Assembly: GCF_035222375.1 (NCBI RefSeq)
Contig: NC_085888.1
Location: 868,001 to 932,000 of the forward strand
From: Podospora pseudocomata
Taxonomy: Eukaryota; Ascomycota; Sordariomycetes; Sordariales; Podosporaceae
Direction: 5' to 3'
DNA length: 64,000 nt
Positions within the stretch are counted from its first letter, which is position 1. The number at the start of each line of letters is the position of its first letter. Made by a program: the position numbers and the translations under genes. The notes beneath the pieces are model-generated. The model was given only the letters and a program-made list of their open reading frames with translations. It did no database searches and was not told the origin of the DNA. Positions 31,911 to 41,430 of this stretch are shown one piece after another.

Positions 31911-34118
31911 TCAAGCCAGAAAGCTCGCTCCCACACCCCTCTTATCCCTCTTCAACGGCGAAAAGGCCTTCCCTGACCCGCCAATCCCAATCACCTTGCC
32001 CACCGGCCCCTTGTTCATCCTAGAAACAGGCGGTCTCTTCCTCACACCACCAACAGCCGCCACCGGCTTCGCTGTCTCAACTACCTTCTCGTCCTCGTCC
32101 TCCTCAAAGATAGTCGGAGGCGCTGCACCGCCCAACTTCCTCTTCTTCTTCTTCTCCGGCTCCACACTCACAGAACGTTGCCTTACAGGCGCGGCATCTG
32201 CGGCCGCTGGCTTGGAAACAACAGCCTCCCCCTCCACGTCCGCCTCCTCCAAAGAAGGCAAAAAAGCAGTCATCTTCTTGGCACGACCCACAGGCGCATC
32301 CTCATTTGCCTTCCCAGGCGAGGAAGGCTCCAACGGCTTAGGCGCATTCGTCGACCCCTTCGGCCTACCCCGAGTCTTCTTCTCCACCATCTTCTTCCCC
32401 TTCGTCACAACAGGCGCCGCCTCCTCCACCTCACCCTCTGGCTCACCCGCCTCCTCAGCAACAGGCTGCTGCTCCTCCTCCTCCTCCACCTCCATCGCCT
32501 CAGCCGGCGCAGCAACAGCGGCGGTCTTAACCCCCACCGTAGCAACAGTAGGCGTCCCCTCCACCTCCCCAATCGAACCCACCGTCTTGTTCAAAAACGG
32601 CGTGATCGAAAACGTCGACTTCTCCACCAAAACCGACGTGTCAAACCCCCTCTTCTTAAGAGGACGCTTCGGCCTGTCGTCCATCCCCCCCGGCGTCATC
32701 AGCACCTTTTCATCCACCATCAGCTCATCCACCGTCCTCTTCTTCTTCGCGTTCGCCTTGGCCGCGCCAGGCTTCTTCAGAGGGACAGTAGTCGTGCTGC
32801 CAAGCCCAGCAGGGATAGCAGGGACCTTAGCCGTTGCCTTCTCCGCCCGCTCGTTCGCCCTTTCCAGCTCAGTTTTGCACTTCTTCAGCTCCTCAACCGT
32901 GTCCTTGTACTTGTTTTTCAGCTTCTCAACCCTGTTCAGCAGGGCATTCTTTTGCTCTTCGGCGTCTTCCACCGCTTGCTCGTTTTCTTTCCGTAGAGCT
33001 TCAGTCTCCTTTTGCTCTTGCGCCAGGGCTTTCTTGAGGCTTGTGAGCTCCTCCTTTAGCTGCTCAACCTCCTCCCCATCCGCCGCACCGTCAGTGGTCT
33101 TCTCCGCCTTGGCCACCTTCTTCAAAGCAGCCTTCTTCTCCTTTTCCAACTCCTGAACATTCAACCTCAACTTCTCCAACTCCTCCTGTACCTCTGCCAT
33201 CGCATTCTCCTTTTGCGCAGCCTGTTTCTTTTCCGTAGCAAGAGTCTTCTCCAACGCAGCCAATTGCCCCCTTAACCTCTGGATTTCCTCCTCCACCTCG
33301 GCGCTCTTCTGTGATGTCTTCTTTTCCTTGGCCAGCTGCTTCTCCAGTTCCCGGATTTGTGCTCTGAGCGTTTCCTCCTCTTCCTGGTTCTGGTTCTCGT
33401 TTTGCTGCTTCTGGAGCAGGGCAGCCTTTTGCGCGGCGCGCTTCTCGTTGGCGAGTTCGACTTCTAGCGTGTTAAGCTGTCTTTCGAGGGCCAGCTTCTC
33501 GGCGAGGACGTCCTTTTGGTGGGCGAGCTGGGACTTGAGGTGTTCGACTTCTGGCTTGAGGAGGGAGAGCTCGCGGGAGAGGGCGAGCTTTTCGGTGAGG
33601 ACTTTGGAGGAGTCGACCGAGAGGTGGGAGAAGGCTGTTATTTCTTCCTATAGAAATGAAATTAATATTTGAAGGAGTGTGCGAGGGAACTAGTTGAGGG
33701 GGGATGTTACCTTTAGATTAGAAATCTCGCGATTCTGAGCCTGCATCACCTTCTCCTGCCTCCTGCACCGTTCGTGCAGACTGTCGAGTTGCTGGCGCAC
33801 ATCGTCAGCTTGGTTGACAAGATCTTTGATGCGCGCATCTCGCTGAGTGATTTGGTCCTTGAGGGTGGAGGCTTCGTCTTGGAGGAGGAGTTGCCGAACT
33901 TTGGCTCGTCGCGCGTCCTCTTCTCGGATGACTAGTTCTAGCTGGTGGGCGGATTGATGGTATTGGAGGTCAAGTTCGTGGAGTTTTTGGGTTCTCTGAA
34001 TCGCATAAAACATGTTAGCGTTGTCGTGTAGGCGGTTGGTTGGCATCAATGGGACATTTTTCGCAACCTTTTCAGAGTCCATGATTACATGGTGCGACGA
34101 CGCGTTTTCCGACGGCAT
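31911..34118 (-). CDS. Long coiled-coil protein with AT-hook-like motif, probably nuclear
   Basis: Protein of 714 residues; exons 34118-33711 and 33647-31911, phase 0. Residues about 35-440 are a nearly continuous coiled coil, rich in Lys/Glu/Gln/Leu with leucine heptads (LEKQLAKEKK, LRGQLAALEK, VEQLKEELTSLKKALAQEQK). The remaining third is disordered and charged, with nuclear-localisation-like clusters (RPKRPLKKRG, EKKKKRKL) and an AT-hook-like KKTRGRPKGS. It ends in the compact basic sequence FSPLKRDKRGVGASFLA, which looks like a conserved terminal motif. This architecture suggests a chromosome-, kinetochore- or spindle-pole-associated scaffold, but I do not recognise a named orthologue. 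A second in-frame ATG (34082, MDSEKVAKN) is an alternative start. Confidence 0.78.
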
Positions 34119-34664
34119 TGATCACGTAATGATGCGCGCAAGAGCGCGAGAAGAATAACAAAAGACTGTTGGGGTTAGTAAAACTGGATTGACGTCCACG
34201 AGGGAGTCTCGAAGATTGGGGGGGTGTGCGTTGCAGTGAGGTTTGGGCGACGGTGAGGTGTGATGACGGAGAGAAAGTGGTTGCGCCAGTGCTGGCCAGG
34301 GGACCAAAGCGTTGCGAACTCCAGGTTTGAGAGTAAACAATCTGCCCGAAACAGCCTAGCTGGATCCGCCCCCACCATTTCCCCACTGCTCAGGTTCTCC
34401 TGCCAAGATATGACAGCCGCTGACAGTGCAGTCGCCGGGCCGGCTTGCAGCCTTGTCAGACACTGCCAAGCTACGGGAAGCTGCAGGGGAGCAGCTGGCA
34501 GAGAGCTCCAGGTCCACTGCAACGGTGTTCGCTGACGTTGAGGACACAGTTGGAATTGGATTGGATTTGGAAGAAGAAGCTATCGAGAGACGTCGTCGCT
34601 GTCGTCGTCGTCGATACCGCCCACAACCACCTTCATTTCTTCATACACCCTCCAAAATCACACA
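34119..34664. promoter_or_regulatory. Divergent promoter region between the coiled-coil gene and OST3/6
   Basis: 546 bp between two divergent starts. Contains short GTCGTC repeats in the leader of the right-hand gene (34590-34612). No ORF supported. Confidence 0.5.
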
Positions 34665-35843
34665 ATGCGCTGGCTGCCCGCTTTCCTGACGGCCTCGCTG
34701 GCCTTTGCCGGCGGGTCGCTGGCAGCAAAGAAGACGACCGAGGAGCGCTTCAACTCCTTCCATGCCAAATCCATTGCTTCCTCATCCGCCGCCCCGATCA
34801 GGCTCAGCGATGCTTCCTACCGAGAACTCACCGGTCAACCCCGCGATTACACCACCGCCGTGGTCCTGACCGCCATGGACTCCCGCTTCAACTGCCAGCT
34901 CTGCCGCGAGTTCCAGCCTGAGTGGGATCTACTTGCGCGCAGCTGGGTCAAGGGTGACAAGGCTGGTGAATCGAGGGTTCTGTTTGGTACTCTGGACTTT
35001 GCCGACGGGAGAGAGATTTTCATGAGTGTACGAGCTCCCTGAACAGGCAACAAGGGAAAACATATCTAACATGGGATATATAGCTCGGCCTCCAAACCGC
35101 CCCCGTCCTCCTCCTCTTCCCACCCACCGTCGGTCCCCACGCCGTCGCCAACAGCGAGCCCCTCCGTTATGACTTTTCCAACGGGTAAGCCGCCTATTTC
35201 CTCCTTCCTCTACCCCAACCTCAAGCTAACCTCTCCCCTCAGCCCTCAAATCGCCGAAGTAGTCCACACCTGGATCGCCCGCCACCTCCCCGACCGCCCA
35301 CACCCCCCCGTCAAAAGACCAATCAACTGGATGCGCTGGATTTCCACCACGGTCCTCACCCTCGGCAGCCTGACAGCCTCGTACGTCGCCTGGCCTTACA
35401 TTGTGCCCGTGCTCCAATCCCGCAACATCTGGGCCGCCGTCACGCTCATCTCTATTCTTTTGTTCACCTCGGGCCACATGTACAACCACATCCGCAAGGT
35501 CCCGTACGTTGCTTCGGATGGCAAGGGGGGTATCAGCTACTTTGCCTCTGGGTTCCAGAGCCAGTACGGGTTGGAGACGCAGATTGTTGCCGCTCTTTGT
35601 AAGTTTTTTTTATCAAGTCAACTGAGAAGAGGGAGCATGTGCTAATAATTGGAAATAGATGGTTTGTTGTCTCTGGCGGGCATTTCCCTTGCGATCAAGG
35701 TGCCGAGAATTGGGGACTCCAAGACGCAGGGGGTTGCGGTGCTGGCGTGGGGTGGGGTGTTCTTTTTCACGTATGCGTTTTTGCTGAGCGTGTTTCGGGG
35801 GAAGAACCCGGGGTATCCTTTTAGGCTGCCTCCTTTTGTTTAA
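34665..35843 (+). CDS. OST3: Oligosaccharyltransferase subunit OST3/OST6
   Basis: ER membrane subunit of the N-glycosylation complex, 334 residues. Exons are 34665-35027, 35084-35184, 35243-35598 and 35659-35843. An N-terminal signal peptide (MRWLPAFLTASLAFAGGSLA) leads into a lumenal thioredoxin-like domain with the redox pair C77-x2-C80 (RFNCQLCREF), then the typical APVLLLFPP beta-strand region. Four predicted membrane segments follow: around WISTTVLTLGSLTASYVAW, NIWAAVTLISILLFTSGHM, LYGLLSLAGISLAIKV and GVAVLAWGGVFFFTYAFLLS. The active CxxC marks it as an oxidoreductase-competent subunit that holds glycoprotein substrates through mixed disulfides. Yeast has two paralogues; Pezizomycotina usually have one, so OST3 versus OST6 is not distinguished. 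Confidence 0.93.
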
Positions 35844-36221
35844 GGGAGTGATCTGGGGCGAGGGGTGGAAGTGGGAAGAGGTGCCTGGTGAAACAAGCAC
35901 GAGAGAAGAAAAGCAAGGTTGTGGTGGTTCTTGAAGAAGAGATATAAAACGAGATGTGTGTATAACAGTACCCTTTGCTCGGCTCAGGGGGTTGCTTCTT
36001 TTTCTCTGGGTTTTGATATGGTATTTAGCATGTAAAACGGCGTAAAAGATTTTGGAACTGGAAAATGATGAGAATCTTGAAAGCACAAGATAACGAAATA
36101 CTTTATGAAGAAGGGTAAAATAGGGGTTACCCAAGGGGCAGTGCCATGCCGATTGTGGTCTGGTGAAGAGAGTGGTATTATCTTGTGAATATCCGACTGC
36201 TGTCAACATCTCCCATCCAAA
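35844..36221. other. Intergenic: OST3 3' flank
   Basis: AT-rich 3' flank with no gene visible. Confidence 0.5.
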
Positions 36222-36338
36222 GCCCGATTAGCTCAGCTGGTTAGAGCGTCGTACTAATATAACAGTTTTCTCTAGGGTATCCTTGTGTGTTATATGTAGT
36301 CAATGCGAAGGTCAACAGTTCAATCCTGTTATTGGGCA
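36222..36338 (+). tRNA. tRNA-Ile (anticodon AAT) with a 43-nt intron
   Basis: Cloverleaf built by eye. The acceptor GCCCGAT pairs with ATTGGGC (one G-U), followed by discriminator A. The D-arm is GCTCAGCTGGTTAGAGC. The anticodon stem TCGTA pairs with TGCGA, with loop C-T-A-A-T-A. The T-arm is AACAG TTCAATC CTGTT. The intron (36260-36302) sits at the canonical position after base 37, so exon 1 ends at 36259 and exon 2 starts at 36303. The anticodon becomes IAU after A34 deamination. Confidence 0.88.
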
Positions 36339-36344
36339 TCTATC

Positions 36345-36354
36345 TTTTGTTTTT
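36345..36354 (+). terminator. RNA polymerase III terminator of tRNA-Ile
   Basis: TTTTGTTTTT begins 7 nt after the tRNA 3' end. Confidence 0.75.
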
Positions 36355-36740
36355 CCAAGTCCTCTGCTGACTCTTGAAAGACCTTTTCACTCTTGCTCGT
36401 GAGGCTTTTGTGGTCACCATCTTACGTTGAGTTTTAAATCGGTGCAGGGTCAAGCTTCGAATGGTCCTTATCAGCGCTGTCTTGACAGTTCCCCATGACA
36501 GGTTGTTTCTGTCCTCGCCTTGGTGTTTTCTCTTCTTGCCTCAGTCAACCTGGTACTGAGTTTGGATACCTAGATGGCATCAAAAAAAGTTTTCATCGCA
36601 CAGTTTCAACTCTGTACATACATACGCATCATGCTGTTGCATGCATTCATTCCCAGCCAACTTTGCCACGCCCACTCTCTAACGGCCAAGAGTACGAAGA
36701 CCGAAATGATGACACTGCAATCAGGAAAGATATGGGAGGC
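36355..36740. other. Spacer between the two tRNA genes
   Basis: Open frame 36495-36821 (+) overlaps the antisense of the tRNA and has no recognisable motif. No gene called. Confidence 0.45.
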
Positions 36741-36750
36741 AAAAGCAAAA
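36741..36750 (-). terminator. RNA polymerase III terminator of tRNA-Asp
   Basis: On the minus strand reads TTTTGCTTTT, starting about 10 nt past the tRNA 3' end. Confidence 0.7.
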
Positions 36751-36759
36751 TGTACCCTC

Positions 36760-36839
36760 TCTCCCGCCGGGAATTGAACCCGGGTCTCGAGCGTTGCTGG
36801 AGTGACAAGCTCACATACTGACCACTATACTACGGAAGA
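36760..36839 (-). tRNA. tRNA-Asp (anticodon GTC) with a very short (9-nt) intron
   Basis: On the minus strand the acceptor TCTTCCG pairs with CGGGAGA (one G-U). The D-arm region GTATAGTGGTCAGTATG is the classic Asp form. The anticodon stem TGAGC pairs with GCTCG, around loop T-T-G-T-C-A / C. The T-arm is CCGGG TTCAATT CCCGG. Nine extra bases (CTCCAGCAA) lie exactly between base 37 and base 38, at the canonical intron site, so the mature tRNA is 71 nt plus CCA. Confidence 0.87.
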
Positions 36840-37357
36840 CTTTTCTCAGGTGTGGACACCTGTTGTAGGGTTGTGGGGACTTTTGGAAAGGCGAGAGGGG
36901 GTTGGGTAAATATGTGGAGGTAGGGGAGGGGAGGTTGGCAGGTTAGGTTGAGTTGGGGGGAAGGAAGGAGGGAGGAAAAGGGGGTGCTGGGGGGTGGAGT
37001 GGGTAGGGGTGGGTTGGCTAGCGAGATTGTTGAAGGTGCTTCAACGCGAGTTGTAAGTTCTCACAGCTAGTACCTGCTGCTGTGTTAGGATACCGCTTTA
37101 TCCCCATTAGTCTGGGTCAATGAGGTGTATGTAAGGGGCATAAGTTATGGGAACGCGGGAGCAAATGAGCAACACAACACACCAATTGTTTCAACTAGAG
37201 CCGCAAAGCACCTACAACTTCTAAATTTTCCATCCCGATAGGTGGACTCAGCTTCAAGCTAGACTTCCAAAACTTGTAATAAATCCCCATGGCTCGATCT
37301 TTACGTCCAGCATCAAGCATCATTCAAGTCCACCCCTTCGTACCTTCCTCCCCAGCT
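36840..37357. other. Spacer with a G-rich purine stretch
   Basis: The section 36880-37015 is strongly G-rich on the plus strand with many GGGG runs. No gene seen. Confidence 0.45.
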
Positions 37358-38534
37358 CTATCCAACCAAGTGCTTAAGCACGTTGCGCCGAGCCGGACAT
37401 TCTTTAAATTCTTCCCACTCTCCCGATACAGGCGGCATGAATCCCGTTGCTCCCGGTGGTGTCATAGGAGGTGTTCCTGGCAATTGTCCCGGGAATTGAA
37501 CTTCCGGAGGCATTCCCATGTCCATCGGTTGTCCTGACAAGGCTTCCAAACTGTGGTCCACCCATTGGCCCTGTCATTCCCGGTGACGGCGGTGGCAGTG
37601 GCGGTGGCGGTGGTGGTGGCATAGACCCAGGCATGAACTGTAAAGCTGCCATTCCCATAGGCGGTGATCCCATAGGCGATTGTCCCATCGGTTGTCCCAT
37701 CGGTTGTCTAATCCCCGGTCCCGCTCCCGGTTGCATTGGCGGTCCCATCGGCGACGGCCGTGCCTGTGACTGCGGGGGGAAAACAAATTGCCCGTTAGAA
37801 GAAGGCTGTTGCGAGTAATGCTGAGGAGGGTGACCAGCATGGAACCCAGGTGGTGGCGGAGGAAAATCCGGGGCAGGACCTTGAGGAGGGGTATGAGGTG
37901 CGTGTGGGTATTCTTCATGCGCATCACCATCGTCGTCATAGTAGCTGCCGTCATGGCCCTCGTAGTCCTCGTCAGAGAGATGGGTGCTGGACAGGACGCT
38001 GGCCAGGTCACTGGCAGACTCAGCGTGATGTCTAGTTCTGTGCCGGCCCCTATCAGCGTCTCTACCCGAAGATTTGTGAGGACGATCAGGAGGGTGTTGT
38101 TTCCAGGCGGCGTGTTCTGAAGGGCGGCTATGAGAGCTATGGTGATGGTGACTTGAGTGTGATTTGGACTTGGACTTGGACCTGGACTTTTCTCTTTCCC
38201 TTGCATTAACATTTGCATGGGCCTGCTGACGGGGTCCAAATGGATACAGTTGAAGCTTGAATTGTCCCTTCTTGGTACTCAATCTCTTCTCCACAATCCG
38301 GCCCATTTCCGCTTGCACTGGTCGCCTACGTATCTCTTTCTCTATCTCCTTTTCGGCCTTCTCATGCTTACGCCTTGCCTGTTCACGTGAGAATGTCTTA
38401 TGGTCTCCTGCCATGAAGGCGAGAATCCCGAGAGACTTTGACATAGGGGTTTTAAGCAGACATGAGGCAGCCCGTACATGAGAGGGCATCACTCCGAGCC
38501 AGATGAACAAGTCTTCAAATATATCAGCAAACAT
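37358..38534 (-). CDS. Pro/Met-rich low-complexity protein, apparently frameshifted near its C-terminus
   Basis: I do not recognise the family. One frame runs from ATG 38534 (or ATG 38414, MAGDHKTFSREQARR) to a stop at 37404. It has a charged N-terminal helix (EKAEKEIEKEIRRRPVQAEM), a conserved-looking LSTKKGQFKLQLYPFGP, then Ser/Arg/His-rich sequence and Pro/Met/Gly repeats (PMGQPMGQSPMGSPPMGM). Just after GMTGPMGGPQFGS the Pro/Met composition stops in this frame and resumes in a neighbouring frame (GMPPEVQFPGQLPGTPPMT ... EFKECPARRNVLKHLVG) ending at 37358. A single-base shift around 37540-37565 explains this better than an intron, since no GT-AG pair of normal size fits. It may be a recent lesion or an assembly error, and the true C-terminus is therefore uncertain. 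Confidence 0.5.
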
Positions 38535-39689
38535 GTCACTGAGGATGATTAGAACGATAGGCCTCTGAAGATACCTTGGGGTGGGTAATTGACAGACCTT
38601 CTAAAATACCAGGTACCTTTGTTAATAGGCCTTCAAAAATAGTGGCAGGCCATCGAAGCTAGTCAACAGTCTTCGAAGATGGCCGATCTGCCCACCTGAC
38701 ATCGTGATATCTACCTAATTCTTTCATTGTGAACAAACTTCCATGATTGCACGCTGCTGTTTCAGATATTGCGAACTGATAAAAGTTTAGCACATTTCCT
38801 CGAGCATGGAGACAATCAACCACTCGGCTTGAGAACCGAGATAAACCCCACGGCAAAGTTCTCATCCATCCCAATCAGTGGTGAGGGCTGCTGACGTGGT
38901 CATGGCACGCGGCCTGCTCCTGGGTAAGGTCAAGTGTTTACAAAGACATATCAAGGGGTTTGAGGGACCTGAGATGGCGGGATATTAGGGAAAAGTAGGG
39001 ATGAGAATGTAGTATGAGGTACCGGCGTGGCTATGAGGTTTGAAACGGTGAAGAGTTCGGTTACGCTGAGTGCGGAGAATCAGAGAATAGAGATAAGAGG
39101 TATCATATGGATGGCATTCATATCGAGGGGAAGTATATATATCAGATTATCTCAACAAAATTTTGATCCCATCTTTGCCACTGAAAGTAAGAGATTGCGT
39201 TAAGGCCAGAATCACTGGTACAGTGGCCTTCAAAACTGAGATTGATGGATATAAAAACAAGACTAAGGCAATGGATATCTATTGATGTAGTTATTGATAT
39301 TGATGAAAGATAGTCTTATCAGGGTTACTAAAATGCTTTCAAAATAACCAGTCGGTGTGTTTCAGTTGTCTTTCTAGACTTATGAACCCCTTGGCTAGGT
39401 AAGGCTTCAAACATAGTCTATCTGCGTTTTAAGATAGTTCCAAGGCCTGAACAGGTAATGGACAGTCTTTTAAATACAGCTTAAACACTTTCTAGCCCGT
39501 GTTATATGTCTTGAATGGACTGCGTGCGTCATTAGAATTTCTTTCCATGGCTCTAAGAACGTCATCTGTTCCCGAAGCTGAAGGAAGTAAAAGTCCAATT
39601 GATGCAAGCAGGAGACGACTCACAGGTACTGACATGACTCTCAGTAAAGTTTCAAATTCCAAAGCCCATCAGCTTATACATCATATCTA
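38535..39689. other. AT-rich, gene-free spacer
   Basis: Markedly more AT-rich than flanking DNA, especially 39100-39500, with no coding signal. No terminal repeats or transposase-like frame were seen. It may be old decayed repeat DNA, but no family can be named. Confidence 0.45.
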
Positions 39690-40690
39690 TTAACATCCTC
39701 CTAACGCGACAGCAGCAGGTAACTCAATATCAACAACCCATGGAAACTGTGTCCCATCCTTCGCCCCTTGAATAGCCGCGTTAATAAACAAAGTACTCTT
39801 TCCCACCTCAATCGGCTGCTGATCCCCGGGACAATGACTTGTCCTCCTGTAACCCCCCCTCCGCAAATCTTCCAGCCGGCTCTCCTTCTCTCGAACCACA
39901 TCCTCCGTATCCCATTTCCACGGAAGAATACTCCCAAGATTTTCCACCAAAACAGACCCCTCGTTGTTGATGTCACTAAAGCGACTCGACTTCTCTCTGG
40001 GTACTTCCCGCCATGCCACAAATCTGGCCCCTCAACCATTGTGAACATGCCCAAAGCAGTGCATCTTTGGGCGCGCTCTGGCAACAGCAGCAAAGAGATG
40101 TTCGCATCCGAGTCTCTTCTTGGGCGCTGCACGGTCGAGGATCCCATTCAGTGGGCCGTGGGTGTTGACAATGTCGACATTACTCGGTATGTTGAATTCG
40201 TGGTTCTCTCCTCGTTTGTACTGAAACCCCCAATCGTCTGCTTCGAGTGATGGCGTGAATGGGCTGGCGTAGACCGTCAATTTCGCTCCGTTTCGGAGGG
40301 GAACACTGTGGATGCCCTTTCCTAGAAAGACGACATCTTCCGAGTTGAACAAGCGTCTGGCCTCTCCGACATCTCCATATTCGGTTTTGTTGAGATCTGT
40401 ATGCGAGCCAGGTAAAGCTGCTGAAATTCTGCCACTTTTTTCTCAAAAGCCGTTTTGTCGAGTGTAAAATCGTGATTTCCCGCGATGATCAGTTTCAGAG
40501 GGGCATCGATGCGGCGGAGGAGGTTCAGAGATGTTTGGAACTCGTGGATTTTGGATTCCTCGGTCAAGTCGCCACAGTGAATCGCTACGTCGACTGGTAC
40601 ATTGGAGATCGCCAGCCCCTTCTCGGCGTGTGAATCCGAAAGAATAAAAAAAGCTGGTTTTGATGGCGTTTTTCTGCATTTTGGTTGTAA
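39690..40690 (-). pseudogene. Calcineurin-like metallophosphoesterase (MPPED-type), broken
   Basis: Matches the fungal Ser/Thr-phosphatase-superfamily protein related to animal MPPED1/2. Motifs in order on the minus strand are ILSDSH (metal site), CGDLTEESK, IIAGNHDFTLD, VYASPFTPS, NTHGPLNGILD and CFGHVHNG, and the C-terminus PWVVDIELPAAVAL. Three interruptions are visible. The only good ATG (about 40679) is one base out of frame with the ILSDSH segment, in an A-run. The frame shifts again between GNHDFTLD and the GEARRLFNSEDVVFLG segment (about 40395-40445). A TGA at 40032-40034 stands where this family has Trp in GHxHxGWGA, a G-to-A change on the coding strand. Introns of normal size do not rescue these breaks. 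The protein is otherwise well preserved, so inactivation looks recent. Confidence 0.72.
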
Positions 40691-40868
40691 GGTGGTGGAT
40701 TTTGTAGGGAATCGTAGAAATTGTGGAAAGTCGTGATGATTTTGTAGACCTACGGGCGCTACGCTAGACAGTCAACAAAGAGGACACAGAGGGTGGAAAG
40801 AGCCAGCCAGGAGATTCTCATCAAACCTTAATCAAGCCTTTAATTATTAGAGTCAGACTTCTTAAATT

Positions 40869-40970
40869 GCCATATCGACTGGTACACGAGGGATTGCCAA
40901 CCCCTTGGCGTGTGTATGAGAGAGAATAAAGGAGCTGCTCTTGATAGTGTGCTGCATCTTGACTGTAATA
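40869..40970 (-). repeat. Diverged direct duplicate of the phosphoesterase 5' end
   Basis: About 100 bases align with 40584-40693 in the same orientation. Shared blocks include TCGACTGGTACA, GGATTGCCAACCCCTT versus AGATCGCCAGCCCCTT, GGCGTGTG, AGAATAAA, CTTGATAGTG versus TTTGATGGCG, TGCAT and TGTAA. Differences are largely transitions. This is a relic of a second, 5'-truncated gene copy lying about 280 bp beyond the first. Confidence 0.65.
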
Positions 40971-41430
40971 TACCTAGGTAGAGGGAAAAGAAAGAATCGT
41001 TGATGTAAAGAAGAGAAAAGAGAGAGGATAATAAAGGAATGTAAAGAAGAGACAAGAGAGTGGGTTATAAACGAATTGATCTCTGAAATATATACTTGAT
41101 TGAAAGCGATTTACTTTTTTTTAAAAAAAAAATTAACAAATAGAAATATAAAAAAGGAATCATCTGAGCTTCTAGTAGCCACACCGCCTACAGGCGGTGC
41201 TGAAATTTGAAGCTTTGTGACTAAACGTAATCCGCAAGCAAACAAGAAACGTCGCGACCAAACACATACATATACTGCAAGCAAGCGGTGGTTACCACGA
41301 GCAAGGAGCGCCATCGCTTCCCTTATGAAGATCCTCGAAGGCAACCAGGGTGCTTTCCAGGACAGAAATCTCTGTCAAGCTCTATAAAAACTTGGCTCTC
41401 AGTTGCTAAGCTTTACACAGAACCATGTGC
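40971..41430. other. AT-rich spacer with a T-A homopolymer palindrome and a GC hairpin
   Basis: Holds a T8-A10 run near 41115-41132 and a perfect 7-bp hairpin at 41182-41199 (CACCGCC-TACA-GGCGGTG). No gene supported. Confidence 0.5.

Noticed and set aside
31843-33156. 437-codon plus-strand ORF opposite the coiled-coil gene
   Set aside because: Ser/Thr/Phe-rich artefact of Lys/Glu codons read in reverse.
38535-39689. AT-rich spacer considered as a decayed transposon
   Set aside because: No terminal repeats, target duplications or transposase-like reading; AT-richness alone is insufficient to name an element.
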